This document shows positions 12,884-23,400 of a stretch of DNA of 64,000 nucleotides, piece after piece. A program made the translations under genes and the position numbers. The notes under the pieces are model-generated. The model saw only the letters and a list, made by a program, of their open reading frames with translations. It made no database searches and had not been told where the DNA came from. The stretch comes from Caprimulgus europaeus (lineage: Eukaryota; Chordata; Aves; Caprimulgiformes; Caprimulgidae). Within the stretch, counting starts at the first letter, position 1. Every line of letters begins with the position of its first letter. The stretch covers positions 16,569,165-16,633,164 of the forward strand of contig OU015538.1 in the NCBI GenBank assembly GCA_907165065.1, given 5' to 3'.

Positions 12884-12904
12884 GGGGCGGGAGCGGGGCT
12901 GGGG
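12884..12904 (+). promoter_or_regulatory. GC box within a canonical G-quadruplex motif
   Basis: Four runs of three or more G occur with loops of 1, 3 and 2 bases: GGGG, C, GGG, AGC, GGGG, CT, GGGG. This meets the G3+N1-7 rule with very short loops. A fifth run (GGGG) follows near 12912. The left half doubles as an Sp1/KLF box. The motif lies on the plus strand, so it is on the non-template strand of any divergent transcript starting upstream of it. Confidence 0.6.
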
Positions 12905-12927
12905 CTGTGGCGGGGCCCGTCCAGGAA

Positions 12928-12971
12928 ATGGCGGAACTCGGGGATTTCCAAGAGAAACGCCCACTAGAAAG
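12928..12971 (+). other. Possible first coding or lncRNA exon of a divergent transcript
   Basis: The plus-strand ATG at 12928 has G at -3 and G at +4, a strong Kozak context, and opens MAELGDFQEKRPLER. The next codon would be TGA, but AAAG followed by GTGAAG (GT at 12972-12973) is an acceptable splice donor that would remove it. Spliced there, the exon ends two bases into a codon. The 5' end of the transcript is unknown and could lie in or near the NRF1 cluster. I recognise no protein starting this way. No continuing exon in the right phase could be identified, so a non-coding RNA is at least as likely as a protein gene. Confidence 0.3.
12940..12949 (+). promoter_or_regulatory. Consensus kappaB decamer
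   Basis: GGGGATTTCC fits the NF-kappaB consensus GGGRNWYYCC at every position. It sits 12 bases after the divergent ATG inside the CpG island. It could be a chance match, since one perfect decamer per island is not rare. Its closeness to the promoter makes it worth recording. Confidence 0.35.
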
Positions 12972-15900
12972 GTGAAGTGCGAGAGGGACCTAAGTGGCCC
13001 CGGCTCAGGCAGCACGGAGCTGGCGTGCAGGTGGATTTACCCGAGGGCTCCCACCTGAGTTGTTCCTCAGAACAGGTTGCTGGGAGGAGCAAAGGCCGAG
13101 GCTGGTGCTTGGCGGCTCCGTTCAGACGGAGTTGGCTGGTCCGTGGGCAGGAGGCGGCTGGTGATGGCCGTGGCAGTCCGTGTGTTGTGGAAGAGCCTCG
13201 TTTCCCTCTGATCTGCACGCAGCAGCTGCTGGGTCCCATGTGCAGAGCGCTCAGAGGCTTCACACAGAGTTTCCTCATGAGGTGGCTCTGACTTACCTTT
13301 GTTATTTCTTATTTCATTTTTTTCCCTTTTTATTACCGTACCCGTATTTTATTTTGGAAACACACAAGAGACAAGGGATAACTTTGGTGTTTAAACTAAA
13401 ATTGAGCTATTGTTACCACAAACAAAAGACTTTTTTTTTGTTTCCTCTCAAATTTGAGAGCTCTGGTCCCCAATGTCTGAGTCATCTACACGCGCTTGTA
13501 GTGCACAACAGCGAAATAAATTGCTGGAACCGTTTCTGTGGATTACAGATTCCCTCACTGTATAAACTGAGGATTTCTCAGCACAGATGTACCGGTGTGG
13601 ATAGTAGAAACAATTACCACATGCTTGACTATTAGAGGGCTCACGTTGATAGGTGTCTTCATATTAATATAATTGTTAGTTTAAAAGAGAAAACACATTT
13701 TGTGTTTGTATAGCTGAATCTATGCTTGTCAAGTTATATTGAGAAAGCAATCATAAAAACAATCATGATCTGTTGTTTTGGTTGGACAAGGACGATACAC
13801 AAATCTTTGGGAGTCAAAATTTAGGTACTTGATTGTCCTCTAGAAAAGGGTCCCAGCTCTGCACTGCTCCCACGGTGGGCTTGTTCTTTTTCAAAAGGCA
13901 GGTGAGACCAGTACAGTGAATTTTTCCCATCTGATACACACATAATTAAAGCATGCCTGAGACTCAGGTAGCTGTCTGCATTTCTTGTCATGCTCTGAGA
14001 TTTACCCAAGTACTTGATGAAATAATAGGGGTTGTTTAAAAAAAAATCCAGTACTGAAAACTTGTTGATAAAATCTGACAATACCAGCTTTCAAATAAAA
14101 TGACAGCTCTAAAACTATTAAAATTGGAGTAGAATATTTGCAGCAGAAGTTAGTACATTATAAAATAGGCCAGCTCCATCAAACTGCTCAGTTCTAAACT
14201 TTCCCTTGGGATGCACCTCTTCTTCTTAGCACAAGTTTTCCTTTTATTTCATTTTGCTGACTTTATCAGTAAGTATTTGGGCATAGTTTATGTTATCTTA
14301 ACCACACATAACTTTGGAATTATGAAATTAATCAAGTAATGGTGAATTTAATTGTTTGTTTGCAGTGACAGGCAATGTAATGTTACTTCCAACCACATCA
14401 GTTTGTAAGTTACAGTGTATCATTCTACAGCAACAGTTTAACAACAATTTGCTAGTTTCAGTTAAAAATAAATACTCAGATCTGTTTTTTTTTTCTTCTC
14501 TTCAGTTAGCTCTAGTGGCTGTTTTGTTTTTCTGTGCTGTCTTTATTTGTCTGTATTAAGCAGCACCCATAACTGGAACAGAAAGGTCAGTCATTCCAGA
14601 GCTGGAGAAAGTAGAGAATAATTTCTAACTGCCTGATATCTCTGTGCACAAATTGAAGAGTTTTTAATCCAAACTCTGTAGCACTATTTGCTAAGCATAA
14701 TTCTTAAGTGCTCAAGAGCTTTTTTTAACCAAAGTTTCCGAATTTCCCACAATACTACTCATACTGCTTTAGCCAAGCCTTTTTCAGTAAAACTTTTACA
14801 TTGGACTGACTTCTAAGATTCAAGAGCAGCAGCCAGAACATTACAAAAATACTTTGCAGTATGACTGAAAACAAGTGAACATGGCAGAACTCAAGACAAC
14901 TGAGCAGATGTACATTCAGACATTGAATTAATTTAGTTTTTGATGGAGTAGAACCCAGAACACACTAATGATCTTAAACAAAACAGGAAAAAAAGAAGCA
15001 CTGAAGTCAGGTTCAGGAACTGTGCACATTACATTGGAAAGAAAACACCAAACATTTACTCTTTTTAGTGCTGGTATGCAATAATAACTGTACCTCTGTC
15101 TAAGTGATGAAGAAAATATATGTAACCACGATGCTATAGCTACATCATGTGATGAAAGAGCTACCCCACAAGTACTCTTAGTTCCTCTTTTGCTCCTGCT
15201 GTTGCCGCATCTCCTGGAACAAATGGCTGGTTGATTAGCACTGTTGTCATTTTTTTTTTTAACTCCAACTTACAAATATTTTGCAAGTCTCCATGTAGAG
15301 TGCTTAGCTTTTAAAAAAAATGTTGTTTGAGTTCTACAAAACATTACTGCAGGATTTTCTGGGGACCTGCTTTTGAATAGATTACTATAAATCAAGCATC
15401 ATTATTTCTACTTCACAGCCTCCCCAGCAGAAGTTAAAGCCTACCATGTTCTGTTTGAAAATGTTTTCAGTCATACTTCAGCATTTTACTATTCCTTTCT
15501 TTTTTCCCAGTTTCTAGGACTGAGAAACAAACATTCCATATGTGAACTGAGGACCTATGAGCATATAAACTCTGCAGGCAATTCGAAGCAAAAGGAGCGA
15601 GGTGAAACAATGGAACTATCCTGATTAGGAAAATTTAAATGGATAAGCCCCTTCACATCAAAACAACAAAAAAACCCATAAAACCACAATTCTGCTTAAG
15701 GCAACCAAACCAACTTCATATCATTTTGGCAGTCAGTTTGCAATTCAGTATTTTGGCCCACCTCCGAGACCAACATAGTATGGCCTGAGGGCGGAAACTT
15801 GTAGTTGCACAAACCAGAAAGAAAGTTATGAAGGTTGAAATCTTTATCCTAAAAAATAAAGAAAAAAAAAATACTGGAGGAAAAAAATAGAAAAAAGGAG

Positions 15901-16311
15901 TTGTTCTGTATATTACCACAGGAGAAAACATACAGTATTTAACTTCACCACAAACAGGAAGCGTGCTGCTAAGTCACCCTGTAGTACATTCCCCAGCTTT
16001 TCATCCAAAAATCCTCTATCATTAGCACAACCACTCTACCACAGAAAACATACCACAGTCCTTCCACTGCTCCTGTCGAGCTGTAAACTTTCTTCAGATT
16101 CTCCTACCCCTTCTTCCTTTTTGCAGTTTTAGTTGGAATCTGTTTACATTTAGGGATTTTAAAAAAACTCAAAATTTCTCTTCGGAAGGAAGTCAGTCTA
16201 AGATTGTTCACAGTGCATGAGAATGTGGTAAATAATAAAAAGAAAATCACAGTGTATATAGCTTATCTTAACAGGTAGGAAACTAGGATTAGAAGTATTA
16301 ACTACTAAGCA

Positions 16312-16341
16312 ATGCAAATGAATGAAGAGCATTATTTGCAT
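16312..16341. promoter_or_regulatory. Inverted pair of perfect POU octamers
   Basis: ATGCAAAT (16312-16319) and its reverse complement ATTTGCAT (16334-16341) are both perfect octamers, facing each other with 14 bases between. POU/Oct factors bind this octamer. A symmetric pair is what a dimeric or cooperative element would look like. Each octamer alone is expected about twice per window in AT-rich DNA, so the pairing is the informative part. Confidence 0.4.
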
Positions 16342-16653
16342 ATGAATAGATACTCCCTATTGACAAAAGAACCTCACTTTCTAAAAAATACTCTCTTTCA
16401 CTATTTAATAGATAGGATTTACTTGCAAACCTAAATCAAGGGAAAATTCACTCACTGATAAGATAATTCCAATAAATACTTGTTTACTAAAGCTTTATTT
16501 AATCTAAAACAATAATTTCCTGGCCTGTTTGAGGCAATGATTGTACATTCTGCAGTGTTTCTGTAAATTGATTCACGAGCAGTTACTATCATAATTGCAA
16601 AATTTATGTTAGTGATTTGAAAGGACATTAAAACATCCTATATTAACCATTAA

Positions 16654-16676
16654 AACAAAGTGACATGTTACAGTCA
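16654..16676 (+). repeat. 23-bp direct repeat, copy 1
   Basis: This word, with core AGTGACATGTTACAGTCA, recurs exactly at 17607-17629. The match stops abruptly at both ends, so it is not the edge of a longer duplication. The core has near-dyad symmetry: TGAC, then ATGTTACA, then GTCA. Confidence 0.85.
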
Positions 16677-17606
16677 TGAACAGTATCACAACTGTTAATT
16701 AAAAGCACAGCTAGTGATGACCATTTCTGTAAATGGATAAGGATTACAGCTTCACCAAGGTTACTTTTCTATGGCTACAGCTCCATTTTGTTTTTAACCA
16801 GCCATGAGGTGGCTGCAGAACAGTTCACTGATGAGGCTATATACTTTTCAATTTTAAGTCAATTTACACATTTTGCCTCTACTTATTTATAGGAAGAGGA
16901 AGCTGACAGCTTCCCACCTATTGTTTTTAAAAAATATTATGTTGCATATGTCAGCAAAGCAATTATCTCTGTAGTCACAGCTGACCTATAGTTCAACTTC
17001 ACTTACTATGTCTAGCTCTAATTTCAAACCTAAAGCACTGGAACTAGATGAGGTATATAATTATTAATTAGTACATTAAAAGTGCAGAGTCTACTTGTGT
17101 CAAGGTACTTTCTTCATTAAAATACTCTGAAATCTTCATTTATATAAAATCCAAAAATAAACTGAAATAGTTTTAATCTGAACAAACCTTTAGTGACTTT
17201 AATTTAGTCCAGGCCCTAATACTTAGGAATCAAAACGTCATTTTGCTTTTTAGGTTTATATTTTTCAGTGTGTTACTTTTTTGTTACAAGCATTTTCCCT
17301 TTTTGAAGCAATTAACTAATTTAGGTGAATTCACCATTTGCTATATTTTGACCACTTAGTCTCTGATTCTAGATCACAAATAGGTTTATCTTCTCCAAAT
17401 GATTTTTAACTTTCAGGTTTTAACCAATCTGTAGTCTTACCTGGTACAAGATGTGGTAATTAGTGCAGTTGTTATCTAGACTTTACATCTAATGGTAATC
17501 TCTCAGTATTGCTGGCAAACAAAATGCCTATTGCCTTTTTTTTTCCATAGAATAATCCTTATAGTGTCATACAGAGCTTGTTAGGTTAGTACTTCCATTT
17601 TTTCAC

Positions 17607-17629
17607 AACAAAGTGACATGTTACAGTCA
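17607..17629 (+). repeat. 23-bp direct repeat, copy 2
   Basis: An exact copy of 16654-16676 in the same orientation, 953 bp downstream. The flanks differ. An exact 23-mer match in 64 kb is very unlikely by chance, even allowing for AT bias. Confidence 0.85.
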
Positions 17630-19406
17630 ATCTCTTGCTAGAAAGGGATTGATTTTTTATTTCTTTTATTTTTTTTTAAAGTGCTCTTGTCCTTTTGTGT
17701 AGCACATGTTGTTTATTCATGGTATTTACACTGTATGGAGGGGTCACCTTCACCAGGTCTTCATCAAGGTTTTTTTCATAGCTGTTCTAACTCAACTAAA
17801 GACCATTTGTGGGGAGAAGGGTGGGATACATTTTAAAATTGTGTTTTATATGTGCTAATAGTGGGATTATTTAAACAGCCTCTTTAAAGGGAGGCAAGGT
17901 AGTTGTATGATGCAAGTATTTAGTAGGTAAACTAATACTATTTTGTTATAAAATTTCTTCATAGTCTTTAAAGGATTTACTTAGTTAAATATCTTGAAAA
18001 GCAGGTATTGCAACTTTGAGGAATGAGAAAAATTACCCTTAGTAGGAATGTATTTGGTACACTCCCTATATAGGCTTTGGTTCACTTGATATTTATGTTT
18101 AACTTATAAGAATCTTTAATAACTACCACTGAAATAAACAGGATGTCTAGTTTTTCTGATGGAAAAACCTAGCTCTGAGTCTAATGTGCTTCCTTGTCAT
18201 CCAGCACAGTTCTAGCAAGATGGTACTGTATGAGGCTTACAGAAAACCAAGTATCTTCTCTTATTCTACATTTTTTGTTTATTTTGAATTATTCTTCCTT
18301 CTGTGTCTGTTAATTCCTTAAATATTGCTTACCGGGAATTTACTTGTGAAAAGCACAATTCTGGAACATTATCTAAATTCTTTGCTTGTCCACTTAGTCT
18401 TCTTTATCAATGAGTGAAGATGGAGTGTGGTAAAATAATGACACCAGTGAGAAGCAAGATTAACTCCAGTCTTACCCTGCACATGCACAAGTGTATATTT
18501 TTAGTTGGACAAGTAGCTGAAGATGAGTTTGAGGCTCAGCCCAAGAGAATGGGATTTTTCACATGATGAGAACGCACACTAGATTTCGTTTAGTATAAGA
18601 CAAAGTGACTCTTAGGGTGGCAAGTGGTATATATTTCCCTCTCTTTATCTACATGCAAAGTGTATTTTTTCAGCAAGCTTATATGATACAATATTAATAG
18701 ATTTTTAAAAAGGTTTTGGCCAAGTTAGTCTACGGAGCTAATTTACGTATCTGTAGTATCCCTGTCTCTGACACAAAGAACAGAGGACAAATAAGGCAGG
18801 GACAGATTACCAGACCAACAGAAGTGTAATACCAAATCCTCATTACTCTCACCTTTAACTCTCCACTAAAAGTGCTCTGATTCATGAGTTGACAGTTTAT
18901 ACTGTGACAGTTGGCAAGATTTTTATCCTTTTGTTTCAACCACATTCTGACTTGGGGAGGAATACTGTCTGCACTTGGCCTGCCACAATTCACAGCCACG
19001 TGTTTGTTGTAAAATCAATTGAAATTGCGAAAAAAGAGCAAGGTGTATAGGCTGAGGACAAGTTAAGCCTATCAGCCACATCAGTGTCTATTATTGCCCA
19101 TTTCTGGGTCAGAACTCTTGGTATTATGATCTCTATTGAATCTTCAGCAATGGGAATGTGAATACAAAGCTACTAAAATTAAACACTCTCCTGCGTGTAC
19201 CTCTCTGGAGGAGCATGAGCACAAGCATGTGACAGATCCTCGTTCCGTTGCTTAATGCATTGTAGGAAAGTGACACAATGCTACAGTGATAAGGACGGTA
19301 CAAGAACTGTAACTTTCTTATGTAGAAGAATATAGGTTCAATTTACAGGAATGATTACTATCCAGTTTTTAAAAAACTTATTTTTCTGACAATCTTACAA
19401 TTTCAG

Positions 19407-19524
19407 AATAGAAATGGTAGAGAAATCTATGGATGAAATTGTCCGGGGAGAAGACCACAGGAAGATGCAGTTAAAGTCCAGAGGAAAGGGCTCTGTAGTC
19501 TGTGAGGACAGCTGGAGAGAGAAG
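19407..19524 (+). other. Candidate exon with ORF, function unknown
   Basis: The segment is preceded by a branch-point-like CTGAC (19386-19390) and an acceptor ending TTTCAG. It ends in GAGAAG followed by the donor GTGAGA. In between it is purine-rich like splicing-enhancer sequence and is open in one frame: ATG at 19414 starts MVEKSMDEIVRGEDHRK. Read without splicing, the frame gives 55 residues to a TAA at 19579. The peptide is charged (many K, R, E) and resembles nothing I recognise. A lncRNA exon or chance are both possible. Confidence 0.25.
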
Positions 19525-20299
19525 GTGAGACTATCCAAAAGAGTGTCTGAAAGAGATTCAGGAGCAACAAGAGGAAACTAAAAGAGGGCAATGAGGTAGC
19601 TGTGTAGTCATCTGCCAAAGGTGTCTAATGGCACAAGAAAGGTCAGGGTTTCCCAGTTTGGCTATAATGTCTTTCCGTACTTCACTGGGGTGGTTTCACT
19701 GCGGCCTAAGTAATGAGTGGAACTGGCACAGAGCTCCACAACCACTGTCTCTGATGGCATTCGGGGTTCTGTGGTCTGAATCATACTTATTCCTTGAGGG
19801 AATTTGTCTCTTTAAAGCCTCCAAGGACTTCTGAGCCTTAAGGAAATGGTTTTACCAACCTGAGGGCATTGGAAGTATATAAACTGGTGGGGAACTGCTT
19901 ATGTGTAGGTAATAGTTCAGTTAGTTTTGAAGTCTTTGCTGTGAGGTTTTGCCTGAACTTTGCCTTTTCTATGTATAGTTCTTATAGTTCTATTAATGGA
20001 AAGTTATAAGTTGGAAGTTGCTTCAACTTTTATTTGAGCTGTGGTTTCACTTTAAAAAGTTAGAATTGCTGTCAAAAGAATTTTTTTGTTTCTGCTTGTT
20101 ACTATTTCCCATCTCCTGGTGCTCCCTTTTGTGTACAGCAAACATTCATGTGACTGTTGTTAAGTGGATTGCAAAAGTGATCTGGGTTAAAATTTATCTT
20201 ATTTAAAAGTGATTGGTTTTAACTTAGGCTCAGTTTCTTGCTTTGCCTATCATGTGTTCTCAGAAATGCCTGCAGTGCTACAAGAGGGACGGTAGGTAA

Positions 20300-20447
20300 G
20301 AGAGCAGTGTAAATCCCCTCCACCATTCAGCTGTCCCTTTCAGAAGCCCGGCTCCCCGCTCTGATCTGGCCCAGCAGCGTCATCTTGGCTCAGGCTGCTG
20401 AGGAAAGTGCTAAAGTTTCAAGAGCAGCTGTGAGAAGGCCTATAAAA
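20300..20447 (+). promoter_or_regulatory. GC-rich patch followed by a TATA box: possible minor promoter or enhancer
   Basis: A GC-rich patch with CCCGGCTCCCCGCTC and CAGCGTC (about 20345-20385) stands out from AT-rich flanks. It is followed by TATAAAA at 20441-20447. If this works as a TATA promoter, transcription would start near 20470 on the plus strand. No gene follows that I can recognise. Confidence 0.25.
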
Positions 20448-23400
20448 CAGAGCCATGTGAGGTGAACAAGGCAAAATTACAGGCTGGGGTAGGGTTGTGA
20501 GTGGTGTAAGGATTAAGAAGGGAAAATACTAAAGTGGGAATATATTAAATCCTGTTTTAAAAGACTAGGGACTTAATGAAAGATAGTCACGTAGCAGTAG
20601 TTAAGGCTGTTTTGCTGCAGCCAGTGAAAACTGGTTTTTATCTCTAGACTTTGCTGGAGGATTCTTTGGGTCTTTTATTAGCCTGGTGAGTGTACTGCTC
20701 CTAATGAAGTAACTTGTTAAATCCAAGCTATGTTTTATATGTGCTAATTTTTAAATTACTGCATTATATTTTTAAGCTGCATACATTTCTTGTTTGTGCA
20801 GTCTCTGATTGTGGATGAAGGTACCTAAAAAAGTGACCCAACCAGTGATGGGGAGTGTATTTTGGTAGTGCAATCAGCTTGTGCTATGTAACTGTAGAAA
20901 GGGATGTGGTTTGACTCACTTGGGTGGGAAGTATCAAGCTACAGTACCTCTATTTTCATGATGAGGACTTTTCTGGATTTAATTCCTTTTAGATCAGTTT
21001 ATATACTGATAAATATTTTTGTTTATTTTTGGACCTTTTTGGATCTTAATATGGTATTTTCAATCAGCTGATGTTTTTAGGTCATCCTGTGAGTTCCAAG
21101 TGGTGTTTGTGTCTTTGTTAGTTATTTTCTTTGCTCCTGTTTAATGAATCTAATGTAGCTGTAAAGCAATTTTCTTGAAAGCTTGTAGGTAATTCACAAA
21201 ACACTGGAGTTTTAGTATGACTCAGATTTCCTTTTCTGTCCTTTGTGATCTACTGATTTAATCTTAGTATAATTTTACTAGTCATGATTAGCCAGTTAAA
21301 GTGAGTTTTGAAATTATTTATTTGAAATAAATCTGTACTTTAACAAAACTATTTCTTTTCATTTATCTCTAATAAAAAATGCCTGGCCCAAGACAGTATC
21401 TACAGGTAAGAATATGCTTAAAGCTTGTTGAGAGACTGGTAGTAGTATACTGAGCTAAAACTCTGGGTTAGTTTCTAAGTACATTCAAATTCTGTCCTGA
21501 GACTGTCTGACTACAACAACTTGCAATCAAAGGTAGGTGTGGTTATCTGAAAGCACTGTGAAACAGTCTTTATTAGAAGAAAGATGAAAAAATATTGGTA
21601 CCTTTCTAATCTCTCTTAAGGGTACAATTTAATGGTGACATATTTTGTAAGGTCTTGAATGATATCTAGGCAGACATGAGTAGGTCTGGCAGTGTGTATC
21701 TTTGAAAGTGTATTTAAGTTGTTTATTCTTTAGTGATATTTTTTATTTTCTGCTTATTAGAACATCATAGCTTTTTTGGATTGTATAAAGCACAATGTTT
21801 CTTGGATTTTTTTCTAACTATACAAGGCTATTTATTTCTCTCTGGAAGTTGGTTAAACAAGCACTGGCTATAAGTGTGCTCGAGCAGGTTAAGGCAGAAT
21901 AAGTGTCTTGATGCACAGCAGTACCCAATGTTACCTTTGTCTTACTGAGAAAACCATTAGTCAGCATATTACCAGTAGCAATGACATCATGTTGCTTAGA
22001 CTCTGAACTGATTAGTCTGAGTTCTTGTGGCTCTCCTTAGTATTGAGGCACACCTAAACAAGCAAATGTGGCAGTGAAGTATTCTGGAGGAACTTTTGCA
22101 GTGCTTCCTTTAGAGTACCTCTTCTAGGTCATTTTTTTTTTTTTTAAATTCTTGTTATATAGATTTGCTTTGTGACAGATAAATAATTCGGTAAAACTAG
22201 GCTTCAGAGCACAGTACCCCTGGTCTTGTCCCCCCAAGTTTTTGTGACACCAGTCACTTCAGAGAGACGAGTCACTGAATCACTTGGTGTAATTACATAG
22301 TCACTTGATCATGGTTGTACAGACTAAAGTTAAAAATAGTTTAACCATATGAATGTTTAGATAAGGGAGATGACATAATTGTGCACAACGCCCAGTTTTT
22401 AACAACTGAGCCATTATTTTAAGTTTCATAATGGGTCCTGTGGTTAATTGGGAGTCTCGGGCTTTACATCTGTTATGTCACACTCCTTAAAATCCTCAAC
22501 AGAACTTTCCACAGACTTCAATAATATCTTATTTATTGTTATAGGAGAGCTAATCAACTAAACATTCCTCTGCTGCTAAATACAGCCAGCAAGCTGCTTA
22601 TGAGTCAGGACCCTGGCAGATAATTCTGCTGCATATCAGTGAAAACTTTACTGGCTAGCTGTTGTGTTCCTTACGTAAACAAGTACCAACTTCTTGGATC
22701 TTATTTTTCACATTCTAGGTTCACCCAGTAACCAGTGTTTTCAGTGTTTATTGTAGTAAGCTTATGTTTATAAAGGACTAGGAAAAAAAACCCACATCAT
22801 CGTGCAATCTTTCTGGAGTGTAATACACAGTAAGCTTGGAAACTTACAATATTGTATCTGTAGTTAATTTGTAATTAGGCTTTCAAATGTTAATTAATCT
22901 AGTTTCCATACAGAGCAGCAGTTCAGGGCAAGTAACTGGATAAGCAGTGATATCTGAAACTAGAACTATACAATTTTCATAGCAGTTTTGAAAGTCTTTC
23001 AATGTTGCGGCTTTTTAAGTGGGAAAAGCGCACTCTAAACTCACATTTGTAAATAAAGGGGTATATAATATAAACAGTAATTAACTACTTTATAGAGACT
23101 GTGAAATTAATTTCCCTCTATAACAATAGTTTGGGAAAAGCTTTCCTATCAGTTATTTGTGTGTCTCCTGCCTAGTATCTTTTCATCTTTCAGTGTAATG
23201 TATAAAATGGGAAAGGAGCTGCTTGTCAGCAGCTTGTTAGAATTCCTTACATTTAATACCAGCTTTGAAAGGCAAGTGATCACTCAAGTATGTCCAATGC
23301 TTATTTCTGTGTAAATATTTTTATATTTAAAATAAACTAGCATAATAAGAAGCTTGTTATCATCTCAGATTAGTGGATGAAAAGTGCTCAGTGACTAAGC

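Larger units (their letters stand above)
12700..12930. promoter_or_regulatory. Probable bidirectional core promoter (DIAPH2 to the left, unknown transcript to the right)
   Basis: This is the most CpG-dense stretch between the DIAPH2 start codon and a plus-strand ATG at 12928. It holds a CCAAT pentamer (12763-12767), three NRF1-like palindromes (12796-12856), a GC box (GGGGCGGG at 12884-12891) and then an ATGGCGG YY1-type core (12928-12934). NRF1, Sp1 and YY1 sites without a TATA box are known features of divergent CpG-island promoters. The DIAPH2 5' UTR would run from about here to 12607. Transcription starts cannot be fixed from sequence alone, and divergent activity is inferred. Confidence 0.6.
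12095..13175. promoter_or_regulatory. CpG island covering the DIAPH2 promoter and exon 1
   Basis: CpG dinucleotides are dense here, with many CGCG and GCGC clusters, and G+C is very high. The flanking sequence is AT-rich and has roughly one CpG per few hundred bases. The island starts inside DIAPH2 intron 1, contains exon 1 and the whole 5' UTR, and extends about 550 bp upstream of the start codon. It is the only CpG island in the window. Its edges are judged by eye and could move by 50-100 bp. No TATA box is seen near the DIAPH2 start, as usual for housekeeping-type island promoters. Confidence 0.93.

Noticed and set aside
12745..12927. Upstream extension of the plus-strand MAELGDF frame
   Set aside because: The extension would begin at TTG, not ATG, and its Arg/Ala-rich composition comes from the CpG-rich promoter. 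The ATG at 12928 has the better context.
12404..13015. 203-codon minus-strand frame across the CpG island
   Set aside because: It overlaps DIAPH2 exon 1 in another frame. GC-rich islands lack stop codons by composition, and the Gly/Arg/Ala/Pro-rich product is the usual artefact.
17843..20749. 18-base word TGTTTTATATGTGCTAAT shared near 17843 and 20731
   Set aside because: It is AT-rich and short enough to recur by chance in a window of this composition, and the flanks are unrelated.
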